In this document: positions 33,458 through 41,899 of the stretch, in pieces
Position numbering within the stretch: the stretch's first letter is position 1
Layout: every line of letters starts with the position of its first letter
NCBI RefSeq assembly: GCF_001911425.1
Contig: NZ_MPPL01000001.1
Location: 1,192,906 to 1,236,941, forward strand
DNA: 44,036 bases
Source: Mucilaginibacter polytrichastri
GTDB lineage: Bacteria; Bacteroidota; Bacteroidia; Sphingobacteriales; Sphingobacteriaceae
Reading direction: 5' to 3'
Translations under genes and position numbers: made by a program
Notes under the pieces: generated by a model
Told to the model about the DNA's origin: nothing
Seen by the model: the letters and a program-made list of their open reading frames with translations, nothing else
Database searches by the model: none

Positions 33458-34744
33458 TTAATTGTTATTAGTAATTTGTACCGTAGCCTGCTTTTGCCTT
33501 GCGTCGCGCAGGAGCACCTGGTAGCCCGCTTTCACGTTCACTTTGACAAGTTTTACTTTTTTGCTAAATAGTGTTTTGGCTGTTTCAATCCCGGCGCTAG
33601 CCGCCTGTCCCTGCCATGTGGCATCAAGGGAGGTAATGCCGATGCCTTGTACATTGCGGTCAGCGGATTGCGCCACCACATCACGGGCAATGGCACCGGG
33701 GATATGTATGCCACCCAGCCCGTCCATATCGAATACTTCAAGGGCTACAGGGAAAATTGAATTACCCGAGCGGATACTGGTAATTTCAATGCCCAGCCTT
33801 TCTCCGCTAAGTGAGGCCGTACCGAAGACAAAGCTGTCTTTCGGTATAAGGATACCATTTACAGTAATGTCAGCCTGTAGGCGTAGCTTTACAATAGCCC
33901 CGCTGGTCAGCGTTTGGGTTTCATGGATTACAGCAGGTATGGCATTCTGGGCAGTCGTATCGGTAGCATTATCATCAAGCCCGTAAAATCCGTTCTCCGA
34001 ATTTTGCAGGTAAACATTGTTATCCAAAACCGTCACCGCTTTATCACCAACTTTTGATACCGTATAGGCCTGTTGCTGTTTTTGTGCTGCCACCTTATCA
34101 AGTTGTTCCTTCACGCGCTCAGGATGCTGTATGTCCATGATCTTTTCAAGCATGCCATTAATCTGTTGCAGTTCAGGGTCTTCACCGTCGCGTTGGCTCA
34201 TGGCCTGCATCATTTTCTCCAGGCGGTCCACATCGGCGGTGCCGACTGCCGCCGCACCGCGTGGTGTTGGGGTGGAAACCCCGGTACTACCCATCGTTGG
34301 TGCGGGTTTATTCAGTTCCTTATTGAGCAGTTCGAGTTTACGGTAAATATTTTCCGTATTGGGGTCGCCACCGCGGCCACCGCCAACGGAGGTATTCAGC
34401 CCGCCTGTTGTGGCATTACCCTTAAATGGATTGCCAAAGGCTTCAGGCTGGCCTTGCGCAAGCCGTGCAGGGTCGTTTTGTTCAAGTCCACGGATACGCG
34501 CCGAATCCTTTTGGGCATCTTCATAATAGCGCATCTTGTCCATCGGTTTATCATCTTTCAGGTTGGCATCGGGAAGGTTTAGGTTAAAGCCCTTCTGCTG
34601 TACTGTTGCTGCTTCTGCGGCCTGCATCTTGCCACCACCCAATGCCCAAAAGGCCAATGTGATAAACGGCAGTACCAATAGCGGCAGTACCAGCATGAAT
34701 TTGCGCTGGCGTCTCATTTTCGGTGTAAATTCTTCTTTTTTCAT
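33458..34744 (-). CDS. traM: Conjugative transposon protein TraM (VirB10-like)
   Basis: 428 residues: short cytoplasmic N-terminus (KMRRQRKF), one membrane span (residues ~15-35), a long periplasmic Pro/Gly/Gln-rich linker, and a C-terminal TraM domain (~240-428; LTSGAIVKLRLQADITVNGILIPKDSFVFG, GIHIPGAIARDV). It bridges inner and outer membranes in the transfer channel. Normal length; 2 bp separate it from the upstream gene. Confidence 0.92.
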   Translation of the reverse strand: MKKEEFTPKMRRQRKFMLVLPLLVLPFITLAFWALGGGKMQAAEAATVQQKGFNLNLPDANLKDDKPMDKMRYYEDAQKDSARIRGLEQNDPARLAQGQPEAFGNPFKGNATTGGLNTSVGGGRGGDPNTENIYRKLELLNKELNKPAPTMGSTGVSTPTPRGAAAVGTADVDRLEKMMQAMSQRDGEDPELQQINGMLEKIMDIQHPERVKEQLDKVAAQKQQQAYTVSKVGDKAVTVLDNNVYLQNSENGFYGLDDNATDTTAQNAIPAVIHETQTLTSGAIVKLRLQADITVNGILIPKDSFVFGTASLSGERLGIEITSIRSGNSIFPVALEVFDMDGLGGIHIPGAIARDVVAQSADRNVQGIGITSLDATWQGQAASAGIETAKTLFSKKVKLVKVNVKAGYQVLLRDARQKQATVQITNNN

Positions 34745-34746
34745 GG

Positions 34747-35226
34747 TTACTTGTTTTTAAATTGCTGATAGTATTTTTCGACCTGCCGGATGGAATCCAT
34801 AAGGCCTGGGCGTTTTATGATAATGCTTTCGTAGTCTTTCCTGCCGTTGGAATCAGCAGCAAGGCTATCCATGTACCTGTGGAATCCTTCAATCCGCCTG
34901 TATTCAGAATCCGATATTCGCGCCTGTGCTTTTATCTCACCTGTATTGCCTGAATGTGCAGGCTTACGAATGTTGCCCACGTTTATCATGGTGACGGGTG
35001 CGGCCGTAAAAGCGCTTACGATCAGGTAGGCACTGTAACTTCCCATAAGTAGCACAAAGCAGGCAAGCGCCGTCATCCAACCTTTTTTTGTGAGCCGGGC
35101 GGTACGCAGGGCCATCCAGTTTGCCCAGGCCGCGTTAATCTTTACACCAAAGCCCTTAAGCCTTTTGCCAACCAGCTCCTTAATAGGAGACGGCGTTTCC
35201 TTTTTCCTTTTTCCAAATAGTCCCAT
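34747..35226 (-). CDS. Inner-membrane tra protein at the traL position
   Basis: 159 residues. Basic N-terminus (GLFGKRKKETPSPIKELVGKRLKG), one membrane span (residues ~50-72, WMTALACFVLLMGSYSAYLIV), then a soluble periplasmic tail ending QVEKYYQQFKNK. Located between traK and traM, where traL sits in CTnDOT-type clusters, but longer than the ~100-residue TraL I know and without a family motif I can confirm. Function inferred from synteny only. Confidence 0.7.
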   Translation of the reverse strand: MGLFGKRKKETPSPIKELVGKRLKGFGVKINAAWANWMALRTARLTKKGWMTALACFVLLMGSYSAYLIVSAFTAAPVTMINVGNIRKPAHSGNTGEIKAQARISDSEYRRIEGFHRYMDSLAADSNGRKDYESIIIKRPGLMDSIRQVEKYYQQFKNK

Positions 35227-35236
35227 AGCGTAATAT

Positions 35237-35857
35237 TTAGCGCCTCGCGGCCGTTTTTAAATCCCTGTTTTCAATAGTGTTCCACCGCTCGATCAGAAAG
35301 CCGTGCGGGTTGTTGTCGCTCCGCGACACATTGCGCAGCGCGCCTTCGGTGACCATGCTGCGCGTGGTCACGCTCGTGGGGCGGGTAATGCTTTGCGTTG
35401 CGTAGCAGCGGAAGTGGTAAGGATATTCAGCAACATCCACCATTACACTATCCACACTGATGGTCTGGCTGACGTTACCTGATATTAGCCCGGCGTAGTA
35501 ACCGTTTTCCTTCAGGTCGTCATACGCCCTTTTGGCGCTGCCATCGGCCAGGTAGAGTGCCCTAGTTATATTGGCTTCTATCGCTTTGTCGTCAGGGTCA
35601 AGGGTAAAGAAAAGCTCGTGGAAGGTCTTTACATGGTCACGTGCCTCCACCGGCACATTATCTTTCCTGCCTGCCGAAAACGCCTCCAGTGCTTTTCCCC
35701 CCGAGAGGATATACACCCTTGACTGCGTTTCTGAGACAAGGCTGAAGCTTTTCCAGACTGCGAAGCAGCAGATGGCTACGCAGCCTATTACTACTACAAT
35801 GCTGAACGCTTTTAAATGGCGCACTGCGGTATCGATATTTTTCATTTTTGTAAACAT
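35237..35857 (-). CDS. traK: Conjugative transposon protein TraK (VirB8-like)
   Basis: 206 residues, the usual length. Start MFTKMKNIDTAVRHLKAFSIVV fits the family's conserved N-terminus, with a membrane span at ~18-38 and a periplasmic VirB8-type domain (ARDHVKTFHELFFTLDPDDKAIEANI, YHFRCYATQSITRPT). Nucleates assembly of the transfer channel at the inner membrane. Confidence 0.92.
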   Translation of the reverse strand: MFTKMKNIDTAVRHLKAFSIVVVIGCVAICCFAVWKSFSLVSETQSRVYILSGGKALEAFSAGRKDNVPVEARDHVKTFHELFFTLDPDDKAIEANITRALYLADGSAKRAYDDLKENGYYAGLISGNVSQTISVDSVMVDVAEYPYHFRCYATQSITRPTSVTTRSMVTEGALRNVSRSDNNPHGFLIERWNTIENRDLKTAARR

Positions 35858-35870
35858 GGTTCCTCCCTTT

Positions 35871-37070
35871 TTAAGAATTGCCTTTTAATTTATCCTTTTG
35901 GTAACTGTCCTGCTTGCCTTCTCCAGCGCCCCGGTACCCTTCAGCAATATCAAATGGTGCGCTGGCCATATTGGTGGCCCCACTGGCAAGCCGTTCCCCC
36001 AAGGCACCTGCACCCATCGAGGCAGTACTTGCCATACCTTGCGAAGAACTGTTGAATACACTGGTTACTTTTTGCTGGAAAGCGCCACCACCGGCATGCA
36101 CTATGTAATTGGCCACAGAGGGAACCGTGAAATAACCGACGATGCCAATAATCATAAATATGAGGTAAGCGACGTCCTGCTTGCTAAAAAACGTATCGCC
36201 CTGCTGGCCGATCTGCGCAAGGTCGAGCTCAAGCATTTTCTCCTGTATCTTCCCGATGATGGCACCGAAAATATTGGCGACAGGAAGCCACAGAAAAATA
36301 TTGATGTAACGGGACAGCCATGCAGTCAGGGTATGGTGCAGCCCGTCAAAAACTGCAAGGCCGAATACGAGCGGGCCGAGTATCGCCAGTACGACAAGCT
36401 GAAAGGTGCGTAATGTGTCGATACACAAGGCGGCTGCCTGGAAGAGCACTTCCAGTACTTCGCTCATCCATTCCTTTACCGAATTGCGGAAATTGTACAT
36501 TGCCTTGGACATGGCAAATTTTATATCATTGCCAATACCGGAAATCATCCCCTCATCATCGGGGTCAGCGCCATCATGGGTATACTTATACCAGCGGTCG
36601 CGGTCGCCATCCCCATCAGCGCCGACATACATTTTATAGGGGTCCGTGTTTTTGATGACCGCCTCTTTTTCTGCCAGGAGCCGCTCAATAGCCCTATTCG
36701 AGCCTTCGACCATAGCAGCAGTTGCGGTCACGGTAGGTTTCATTACCCCATTGATAAGCCCTAATACTGATGGGAACACCAGCACGCAAAAGCCAAGTAC
36801 GAATGGGCGGAACAGCGGGTAAAAGTCGATAGGCTCCGCATTGGCCAGGTGCCGCCATACCCTTGAGCAGATGTACCAGAGTGCCGCAAAACCGGCAATG
36901 CCCTGCCCAACGGAAATAAGCTGGCTGCACAGCGGTATCATCTCATCGTAGAGCTGTTCCAGTACCCCATGCATGCTGTTAAGTTCCTGGCCAACGCCCT
37001 GCGCCTGGGCCAAAAAAGGCAACAGTAATCCTGCAACTGCCGCAAAAGCAGTTTTTCTTAGTTGTTTCAT
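35871..37070 (-). CDS. traJ: Conjugative transposon protein TraJ (VirB6-like)
   Basis: 399 residues: signal peptide (1-23), then at least five membrane spans (e.g. FRPFVLGFCVLVFPSVLGLI, FQLVVLAILGPLVFGLAVF, VAYLIFMIIGIVGYFTVPSV) and the conserved motif LSRYINIFLWLPVANIFGAIIG. A Gly/Ala/Ser-rich tail (from ~345) is cytoplasmic or disordered. Polytopic channel component of the inner membrane. Confidence 0.92.
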   Translation of the reverse strand: MKQLRKTAFAAVAGLLLPFLAQAQGVGQELNSMHGVLEQLYDEMIPLCSQLISVGQGIAGFAALWYICSRVWRHLANAEPIDFYPLFRPFVLGFCVLVFPSVLGLINGVMKPTVTATAAMVEGSNRAIERLLAEKEAVIKNTDPYKMYVGADGDGDRDRWYKYTHDGADPDDEGMISGIGNDIKFAMSKAMYNFRNSVKEWMSEVLEVLFQAAALCIDTLRTFQLVVLAILGPLVFGLAVFDGLHHTLTAWLSRYINIFLWLPVANIFGAIIGKIQEKMLELDLAQIGQQGDTFFSKQDVAYLIFMIIGIVGYFTVPSVANYIVHAGGGAFQQKVTSVFNSSSQGMASTASMGAGALGERLASGATNMASAPFDIAEGYRGAGEGKQDSYQKDKLKGNS

Positions 37071-37080
37071 AAGGTTTGAT

Positions 37081-37716
37081 TTAGTTGTTTATACCATGTG
37101 CTTTTTTAGATGCATTGGCATCGTTGCGCTCCTTTGCCCGCTGCAATGCCAGCACCGAAGTATCGTTATTAAAGCTGCGCAGGAATGTGAGCTTGTCCAC
37201 CATCTCGGCGTGGATGCGGTCAATGGCCTCCAGGCGCTCATCATCGCTCATGCGTGCCTGCCCGGCTGTGATTACCAGGAGCAGCTCATCAAGGTTCCGC
37301 AGGCTTTCCTTCAAAAGGTTATCATAGACCTTGCCCAGGTAGCCCAGTTCCTGCGCATTGAAATTATCATCCGCCCTGAAACGGTTATAGGCCGCACGGT
37401 ATTCCCTGACCAGCTTGATCTGGTAATCCACAATTTCCGCTGCCTTATAGTAATTCCGCACCGTTGGGCTGACCTGCATTAGCCCGTTAAGGAACGCCTT
37501 ATGCAGGCTGAAGTTCCCCTGCGAAATATCCTTAACCGTATTATATCCGCCTTCAAGTATTTGATAGCCCTTTTTCATATCGGAGAGGATCTGTTTGAAC
37601 TGGGCAAGCTTTTCAATATTAAGCGCCAACTGCTGTAATTCCTGCGATTGGGCCGCCGCTTTATTGTACGGTGCTATTCCCAACAGCGCCAGTAACAGGA
37701 TAAATAACTTTTTCAT
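37081..37716 (-). CDS. TraI-like periplasmic tra protein, paralogue 3
   Basis: 211 residues with a signal peptide (1-22). Mostly helical (DUF4141/TraI-like, VirB5-position). It shares with the next two genes the motifs YYKAAEIVDYQIKLVREYRAAYN, ELGYLGKVYDNLLKESLRNLDELLLVITAG and VLALQRAKERNDA. Overlaps the upstream paralogue as ATGA (4 bp). Ends KKAHGINN, like the neighbour's ARALHGINP. Confidence 0.82.
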   Translation of the reverse strand: MKKLFILLLALLGIAPYNKAAAQSQELQQLALNIEKLAQFKQILSDMKKGYQILEGGYNTVKDISQGNFSLHKAFLNGLMQVSPTVRNYYKAAEIVDYQIKLVREYRAAYNRFRADDNFNAQELGYLGKVYDNLLKESLRNLDELLLVITAGQARMSDDERLEAIDRIHAEMVDKLTFLRSFNNDTSVLALQRAKERNDANASKKAHGINN

Positions 37717-38366
37717 GGTTGGTTTGGATTAATACCGTGCAGTGCACGGGCGGTTACAGCTTCATTCTTTTCCCTGAGCCTTGCCATTGCAAGTGTTTTC
37801 GACTGGTTGCCAAAGCTTTTGCAGAATGCCCAATTGTCCTGCATCCGGGCGTACAATTTATCGATGCGCGCCATGCGCTCATCGTCTTTCATATCAAGCT
37901 GCCCGTCGGTGATAACCGCGGTTAGCTCATCAATAACCGCTTCGCAGTTATCCAGCAGCCTGCCATAAGCCCTTTGGATATAATCGAGCTCATCGCCGTG
38001 GAAGGCATCGCTCCCTGAGAGCCAGTTGTAGGAGTTGTGATAGTCCCGGACAACCTTTACCTGTAGGGCAATGATGTCAGCAACACGGGCATACCGTTTG
38101 ATCTCAGGGTTAACCATCCGTAACGAATTAAAGAATACGCCGTGCAGGTTGAATTCGCCGTCAGTGATATTACCAATGGTAGTTAAACCTTCTTTTGCAA
38201 TCTTGTAACCCTTTTGGGCATATTCAATATATACCTGTAAGGCAGCGATCTGCTGGAGCAGGTATTTCTTCTGCGTGGAATTCTGCTGGAACCATTCTGC
38301 AAATGTCTGTGCCTGAAGGCTGCTGCTGGCTGCAATGAGCAGCAATACGATTAGTATCTTTTTCAT
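37713..38366 (-). CDS. TraI-like periplasmic tra protein, paralogue 2
   Basis: 217 residues, signal peptide (1-19, ending LQAQ). Same helical architecture as paralogue 3: KGYKIAKEGLTTIGNITDGEFNLHGVFFNSLRMVNPEIKRY against KGYQILEGGYNTVKDISQGNFSLHKAFLNGLMQVSPTVRNY, and VVRDYHNSYNWL for the Leu/Val-Arg-Glu-Tyr motif. Clearly a diverged tandem duplicate, probably of functional use since both frames are clean. Confidence 0.82.
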   Translation of the reverse strand: MKKILIVLLLIAASSSLQAQTFAEWFQQNSTQKKYLLQQIAALQVYIEYAQKGYKIAKEGLTTIGNITDGEFNLHGVFFNSLRMVNPEIKRYARVADIIALQVKVVRDYHNSYNWLSGSDAFHGDELDYIQRAYGRLLDNCEAVIDELTAVITDGQLDMKDDERMARIDKLYARMQDNWAFCKSFGNQSKTLAMARLREKNEAVTARALHGINPNQP

Positions 38367-38378
38367 GATTTGCTTTTT

Positions 38379-39053
38379 TTAATCCAGTCCGTATAGTTTC
38401 TTTACTGTTTGCGCCTCGTTTAAATCTTTAGCCCTTTGCAGGCTCAGCACCGCATTTTGCCGGTTAAATCGGGTTAAGTCGCTGTAGTTCTCATCCACCC
38501 GGTCGGCAGCTTCGTTAATGATTTCCAGCCGTTTGGCATCGCTCATGGTGGTCGTAAAAGATTGTACCACAAGGGTGATCTGGTCAATGTTCTTCAGGCT
38601 TTCTTCGAGGATACCCGAATATACCTTTGACATATAATCAATCTCATCTGCCGTAAAATGCCCGTCCTGCCTAAGCAGGTTCCAAGCCTGCTGGTACTCT
38701 CGAACGAGCCGTACCTGTTTTTGGGTAATGTCCCGGATGCGCTGGTAATAGCTGATGATGGCTTTTACCTTCGCCAGCTCTTCATAGTACTTACGGTATT
38801 GCTCTTTCTGTTTTTCGCTCCAGTCCGCTATCTCATCCAGTTTTAGTTTGGAAAGCGCATTTTCCAAAGTTTTCTGCGCGTTTTGCAGCCAGATGGTCTT
38901 GTTTTGCAGGCGCTGCACCTGCAAGTCCATCGCCTTGATGACTTTCTTTATCGCCCCGGTAACGATCTCAATTACCTGCGCGTTTGCCTGGGGCGCCGGC
39001 GCTGCCAGCCAAACCAGCAGCGCCAATAGTAAAATCCTGATATATTTTTTCAT
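38379..39053 (-). CDS. traI: TraI conjugative transposon protein, paralogue 1
   Basis: 224 residues with signal peptide (1-25, ending ANAQ). Long coiled helices (residues ~40-120), the motif KQVRLVREYQQAWNLLRQDGHFTADEIDYMSKVYSGIL, and VLSLQRAKDLNEAQTVKKLYGLD at the end. Closest of the three to the standard TraI of these elements, directly downstream of traG. Presumed periplasmic pilus-tip or channel accessory (VirB5-position). Confidence 0.85.
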   Translation of the reverse strand: MKKYIRILLLALLVWLAAPAPQANAQVIEIVTGAIKKVIKAMDLQVQRLQNKTIWLQNAQKTLENALSKLKLDEIADWSEKQKEQYRKYYEELAKVKAIISYYQRIRDITQKQVRLVREYQQAWNLLRQDGHFTADEIDYMSKVYSGILEESLKNIDQITLVVQSFTTTMSDAKRLEIINEAADRVDENYSDLTRFNRQNAVLSLQRAKDLNEAQTVKKLYGLD

Positions 39054-39064
39054 AGTGTTTTAGT

Positions 39065-41533
39065 TTACGTCCTGTTTCTCATATCCTCAGCCATCGCGAT
39101 AATTCCCTTACGGATGTCCCCGCCGAACTTTGCCGCGTATTCCGCCAGCTTTACCTTCTCGGTTTGCTCCGTTGAGTAGGCCAAATACTCTTCAAGGGAC
39201 ACTTCCGTACGGTACACTTTGGAAAGCATGCCGCCGAGCGAGATGAATACCTCCTTGTATTTTCGTGCAGGGTCATTGGCCTTGTTTACCGAAAGTACCA
39301 AAGCTTTTTCCTTTTCTGTGAGGCCGAGCAGTTCCTGTATCTGGTCGAACTTATTTTGGTATTTCGACTGGTCCAGCAGGATCTTGCAGTCGCTGTTATT
39401 AATGATGGCCTGCTTCACCACCGGGGAAGAAATAATATCTTCCACTTCCTGTGTAACCACGATAGCTTCGCCAAAAAACTTTCGAACCGTTTTAAAAAGG
39501 TATTTTATGTACTCCGCGAAACCTTCCTTCATCAGCGCTTTCCAGGCTTCCTCAATGAGTATCATCTTGCGGATGCCTTTCATTTTGCGCATCTTATTAA
39601 TGAAAACCTCCATAATGATGATGGTCACGACCGGGAAGAGTATCGGGTGGTCTTTTATGTTATCCAGCTCAAAAACAATAAAGCGCTCCTGCAAGAGGTC
39701 AATATTTTCGGTGGCGTTGAGCAGGTAGTCAAATTCGCCGCCCTTGTAATACGGGCGCAGCACATACAGGAAATTATCGACGTCAAAATCCTTTTCCTTC
39801 ACACGGTCCCCCTCTAAAACCCTGGTGTAGGCATCCCGCAGGAACTCATAAAAGGAATTAAAGCACGGGAATATCTCCGGCTGGCGTATAAGATGGTGGT
39901 AATAGCCACTAATCGCATTGGAAAGCGCTACGTACTCACTGCGGCGGAACGTCTCATCGTCCTTTTTCCAAAGCGCCAGAAGCAGCGTTTTGATGCTCTC
40001 TTTTTTCTCGGTGTCGAGGCTGTCGCCTTCGCCGATAAAAAACGGGTTAAACCGTATCGGGTTCTCCTCGCTATAAGTGAAGTAATAGCCCTTAACCATA
40101 TCGCACAATCCTTTGTAGCTGTGCCCTACATCTACCAGTACCACATGCGTCCCCTGCTCATAATAGCTTCGTACCATATGGTTGGTAAAAAAGGATTTGC
40201 CGCTGCCCGATGGGCCAAGTATAAATTTGTTGCGGTTGGTACAGATACCCATTGTCATAGGCTCATCGCTGATGTCCACATGCACGGGCTTACCGGTAAG
40301 TCGGTCTCCCAGGCGGATGCCCACGGGGCTCAACGAAGTGCGGTAGCCCGTTTCCAAATTGAGGAAACACGTAGCCTGCTCAGCGAAGGTATCAAAGGTG
40401 TCGTTCATCGGGAAGTCCGCCGCATTGCCGGGGATACCTGCCCAGAAGATCTGTGCCGCGCCCACGGTTTCCTGCTTGGCTACGGCATCCATCTGCGCCA
40501 GTGCCGAGGATACCATGTTCTTCAGGTCTTTAAGCTGCTCTTTGTTATCGGTCCAGGCCAGTACATTGAAATGCGCTTTTACCGGCAGGCGTTGCTGCCC
40601 GATGGCCTCATTCAAAAAGTCGTTGGTCGCGTCCCGTGCGATCAGGTTCTCACGGCTATAAGCCGAAAGGGATTGCAGGCGCAGCCGTTTGGATTCCAGT
40701 TTTTGGATGGTCTTCTGAGCATCCTCAATAAAAATATACTGGTTATAGATATGGTTGCACGGCAGTAGCTGTCCAAGCGTTGAGGCAAAGCCGATGCTGA
40801 ATTTTGTCCGGTCGGTAGAATACTTATCATAATTGATACGGCTGCCGCACAGCGCGGGAAGGTCGGCGGCATCGGCTAATGTATAAAGCTGGCAATGGCG
40901 GTCGCCTACCTGCAAGCCTTCATCGAAGCGGATATCGTTTACTATAAAGCTATCATCCCTTTCAGATAGGTAGCAATATTTTTCGATAACACCGTGCTTC
41001 CGGCTTTGGCTCAATAATTCACTTTCCGTTAGCCTTGTAAGCTTTACAAAGCCGCTGTCCTCCATAATACGTTTGAACTGGCCTGCACTATCCAAAAAAT
41101 CCTGTAGCAACTGCGGTTTCAGGGTTTCTTCAGGTACCACCTGCCTTTTCAAAAGGCTTGAAAACATTGAACTGGCGGTTTGCCGGTTAGCGGGCTTTTT
41201 AGTCAGGAAAATGTAGCAGCTATGGTCCAGGAAAGGCCGCTCGTTAAAGAAGCGCTCACTGGCACGGCTCAGAAAGCTGTTGTCCTCCCGTGCAAAATCC
41301 GGTGTATAGCCGCTTTGCAAAAAACAGTCCTGCTTGTGCAGCACGCTGTGCTTAGGCAGCAGCTTGATGGCTTTGATCCACGCCTGGTGGAATGCCTCAT
41401 ACTCCTGGTCGGAGAGCGTAAAGATCTCCGGCAGCTCCGCCTTAAAGGCAATGGTCACATCGCCCATCTTGCTCAGGATGCAGTCATGCTCCACATCCAT
41501 GATCGGTAATAAATCGTCCAGCACTTTTTCCAT
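39065..41533 (-). CDS. traG: Conjugation ATPase TraG (VirB4-like)
   Basis: 822 residues from ATG 41533 (MEKVLDDLLPIMDVEHDC); the open frame runs 33 codons further but that part overlaps traF and lacks family similarity. N-terminal VirB4/CagE-like region, then a RecA-type motor domain: Walker A LGPSGSGKSFFT with K446, Walker B MILIEEAWKAL, and QEVEDIISSPVVKQAIINNSDCKILLDQ. Powers assembly and substrate transfer at the inner membrane. Normal length, 22 bp after traF. Confidence 0.94.
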   Translation of the reverse strand: MEKVLDDLLPIMDVEHDCILSKMGDVTIAFKAELPEIFTLSDQEYEAFHQAWIKAIKLLPKHSVLHKQDCFLQSGYTPDFAREDNSFLSRASERFFNERPFLDHSCYIFLTKKPANRQTASSMFSSLLKRQVVPEETLKPQLLQDFLDSAGQFKRIMEDSGFVKLTRLTESELLSQSRKHGVIEKYCYLSERDDSFIVNDIRFDEGLQVGDRHCQLYTLADAADLPALCGSRINYDKYSTDRTKFSIGFASTLGQLLPCNHIYNQYIFIEDAQKTIQKLESKRLRLQSLSAYSRENLIARDATNDFLNEAIGQQRLPVKAHFNVLAWTDNKEQLKDLKNMVSSALAQMDAVAKQETVGAAQIFWAGIPGNAADFPMNDTFDTFAEQATCFLNLETGYRTSLSPVGIRLGDRLTGKPVHVDISDEPMTMGICTNRNKFILGPSGSGKSFFTNHMVRSYYEQGTHVVLVDVGHSYKGLCDMVKGYYFTYSEENPIRFNPFFIGEGDSLDTEKKESIKTLLLALWKKDDETFRRSEYVALSNAISGYYHHLIRQPEIFPCFNSFYEFLRDAYTRVLEGDRVKEKDFDVDNFLYVLRPYYKGGEFDYLLNATENIDLLQERFIVFELDNIKDHPILFPVVTIIIMEVFINKMRKMKGIRKMILIEEAWKALMKEGFAEYIKYLFKTVRKFFGEAIVVTQEVEDIISSPVVKQAIINNSDCKILLDQSKYQNKFDQIQELLGLTEKEKALVLSVNKANDPARKYKEVFISLGGMLSKVYRTEVSLEEYLAYSTEQTEKVKLAEYAAKFGGDIRKGIIAMAEDMRNRT

Positions 41534-41555
41534 CTCCTTATTATTTACCTTGTTT

Positions 41556-41882
41556 TTAATCCTGTTTATTGCGCACCAAAAAGATGCGCCTGCTCCTTGA
41601 GCGCAGTACCTTCGGCACCTGCTTTTTTGCAAGGGCTTTCATAAGCCCGTGCTCACCATATTTGTTGCTCATGCCATATACCTTCATGACCAGTCCCGTG
41701 CCTGCCAAAAGAATGACCCCGATGCACAGGTATGACGGCAGCCCTGCGATGTACATGACCGCGAACACGATCATCAGTACCACTACGCCACCGCCCAGGT
41801 ACCATATGTACTGCGCTTTTAACCCTTTAAATTCAATGCTGGCGTTAATGCCTTTATTGACCTGATAGACACTGTTTGCCAT
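41556..41882 (-). CDS. traF: Conjugative transposon protein TraF (VirB3-like)
   Basis: 108 residues with two adjacent membrane spans (residues ~28-45 and 49-66) after YQVNKGINASIEFKGLKAQYIWYLGGG, the family (DUF4133) hallmark. Ends basic (VLRSRSRRIFLVRNKQD). Normally preceded by traE (VirB2-like pilin); here the helicase gene stands there instead, 17 bp upstream. Confidence 0.9.
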   Translation of the reverse strand: MANSVYQVNKGINASIEFKGLKAQYIWYLGGGVVVLMIVFAVMYIAGLPSYLCIGVILLAGTGLVMKVYGMSNKYGEHGLMKALAKKQVPKVLRSRSRRIFLVRNKQD

Positions 41883-41899
41883 AATTCCTTATTGTTTGT

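Noticed and set aside
39893..40768. 291-codon plus-strand ORF
   Set aside because: Antisense of traG; long only because of codon usage in the real gene.
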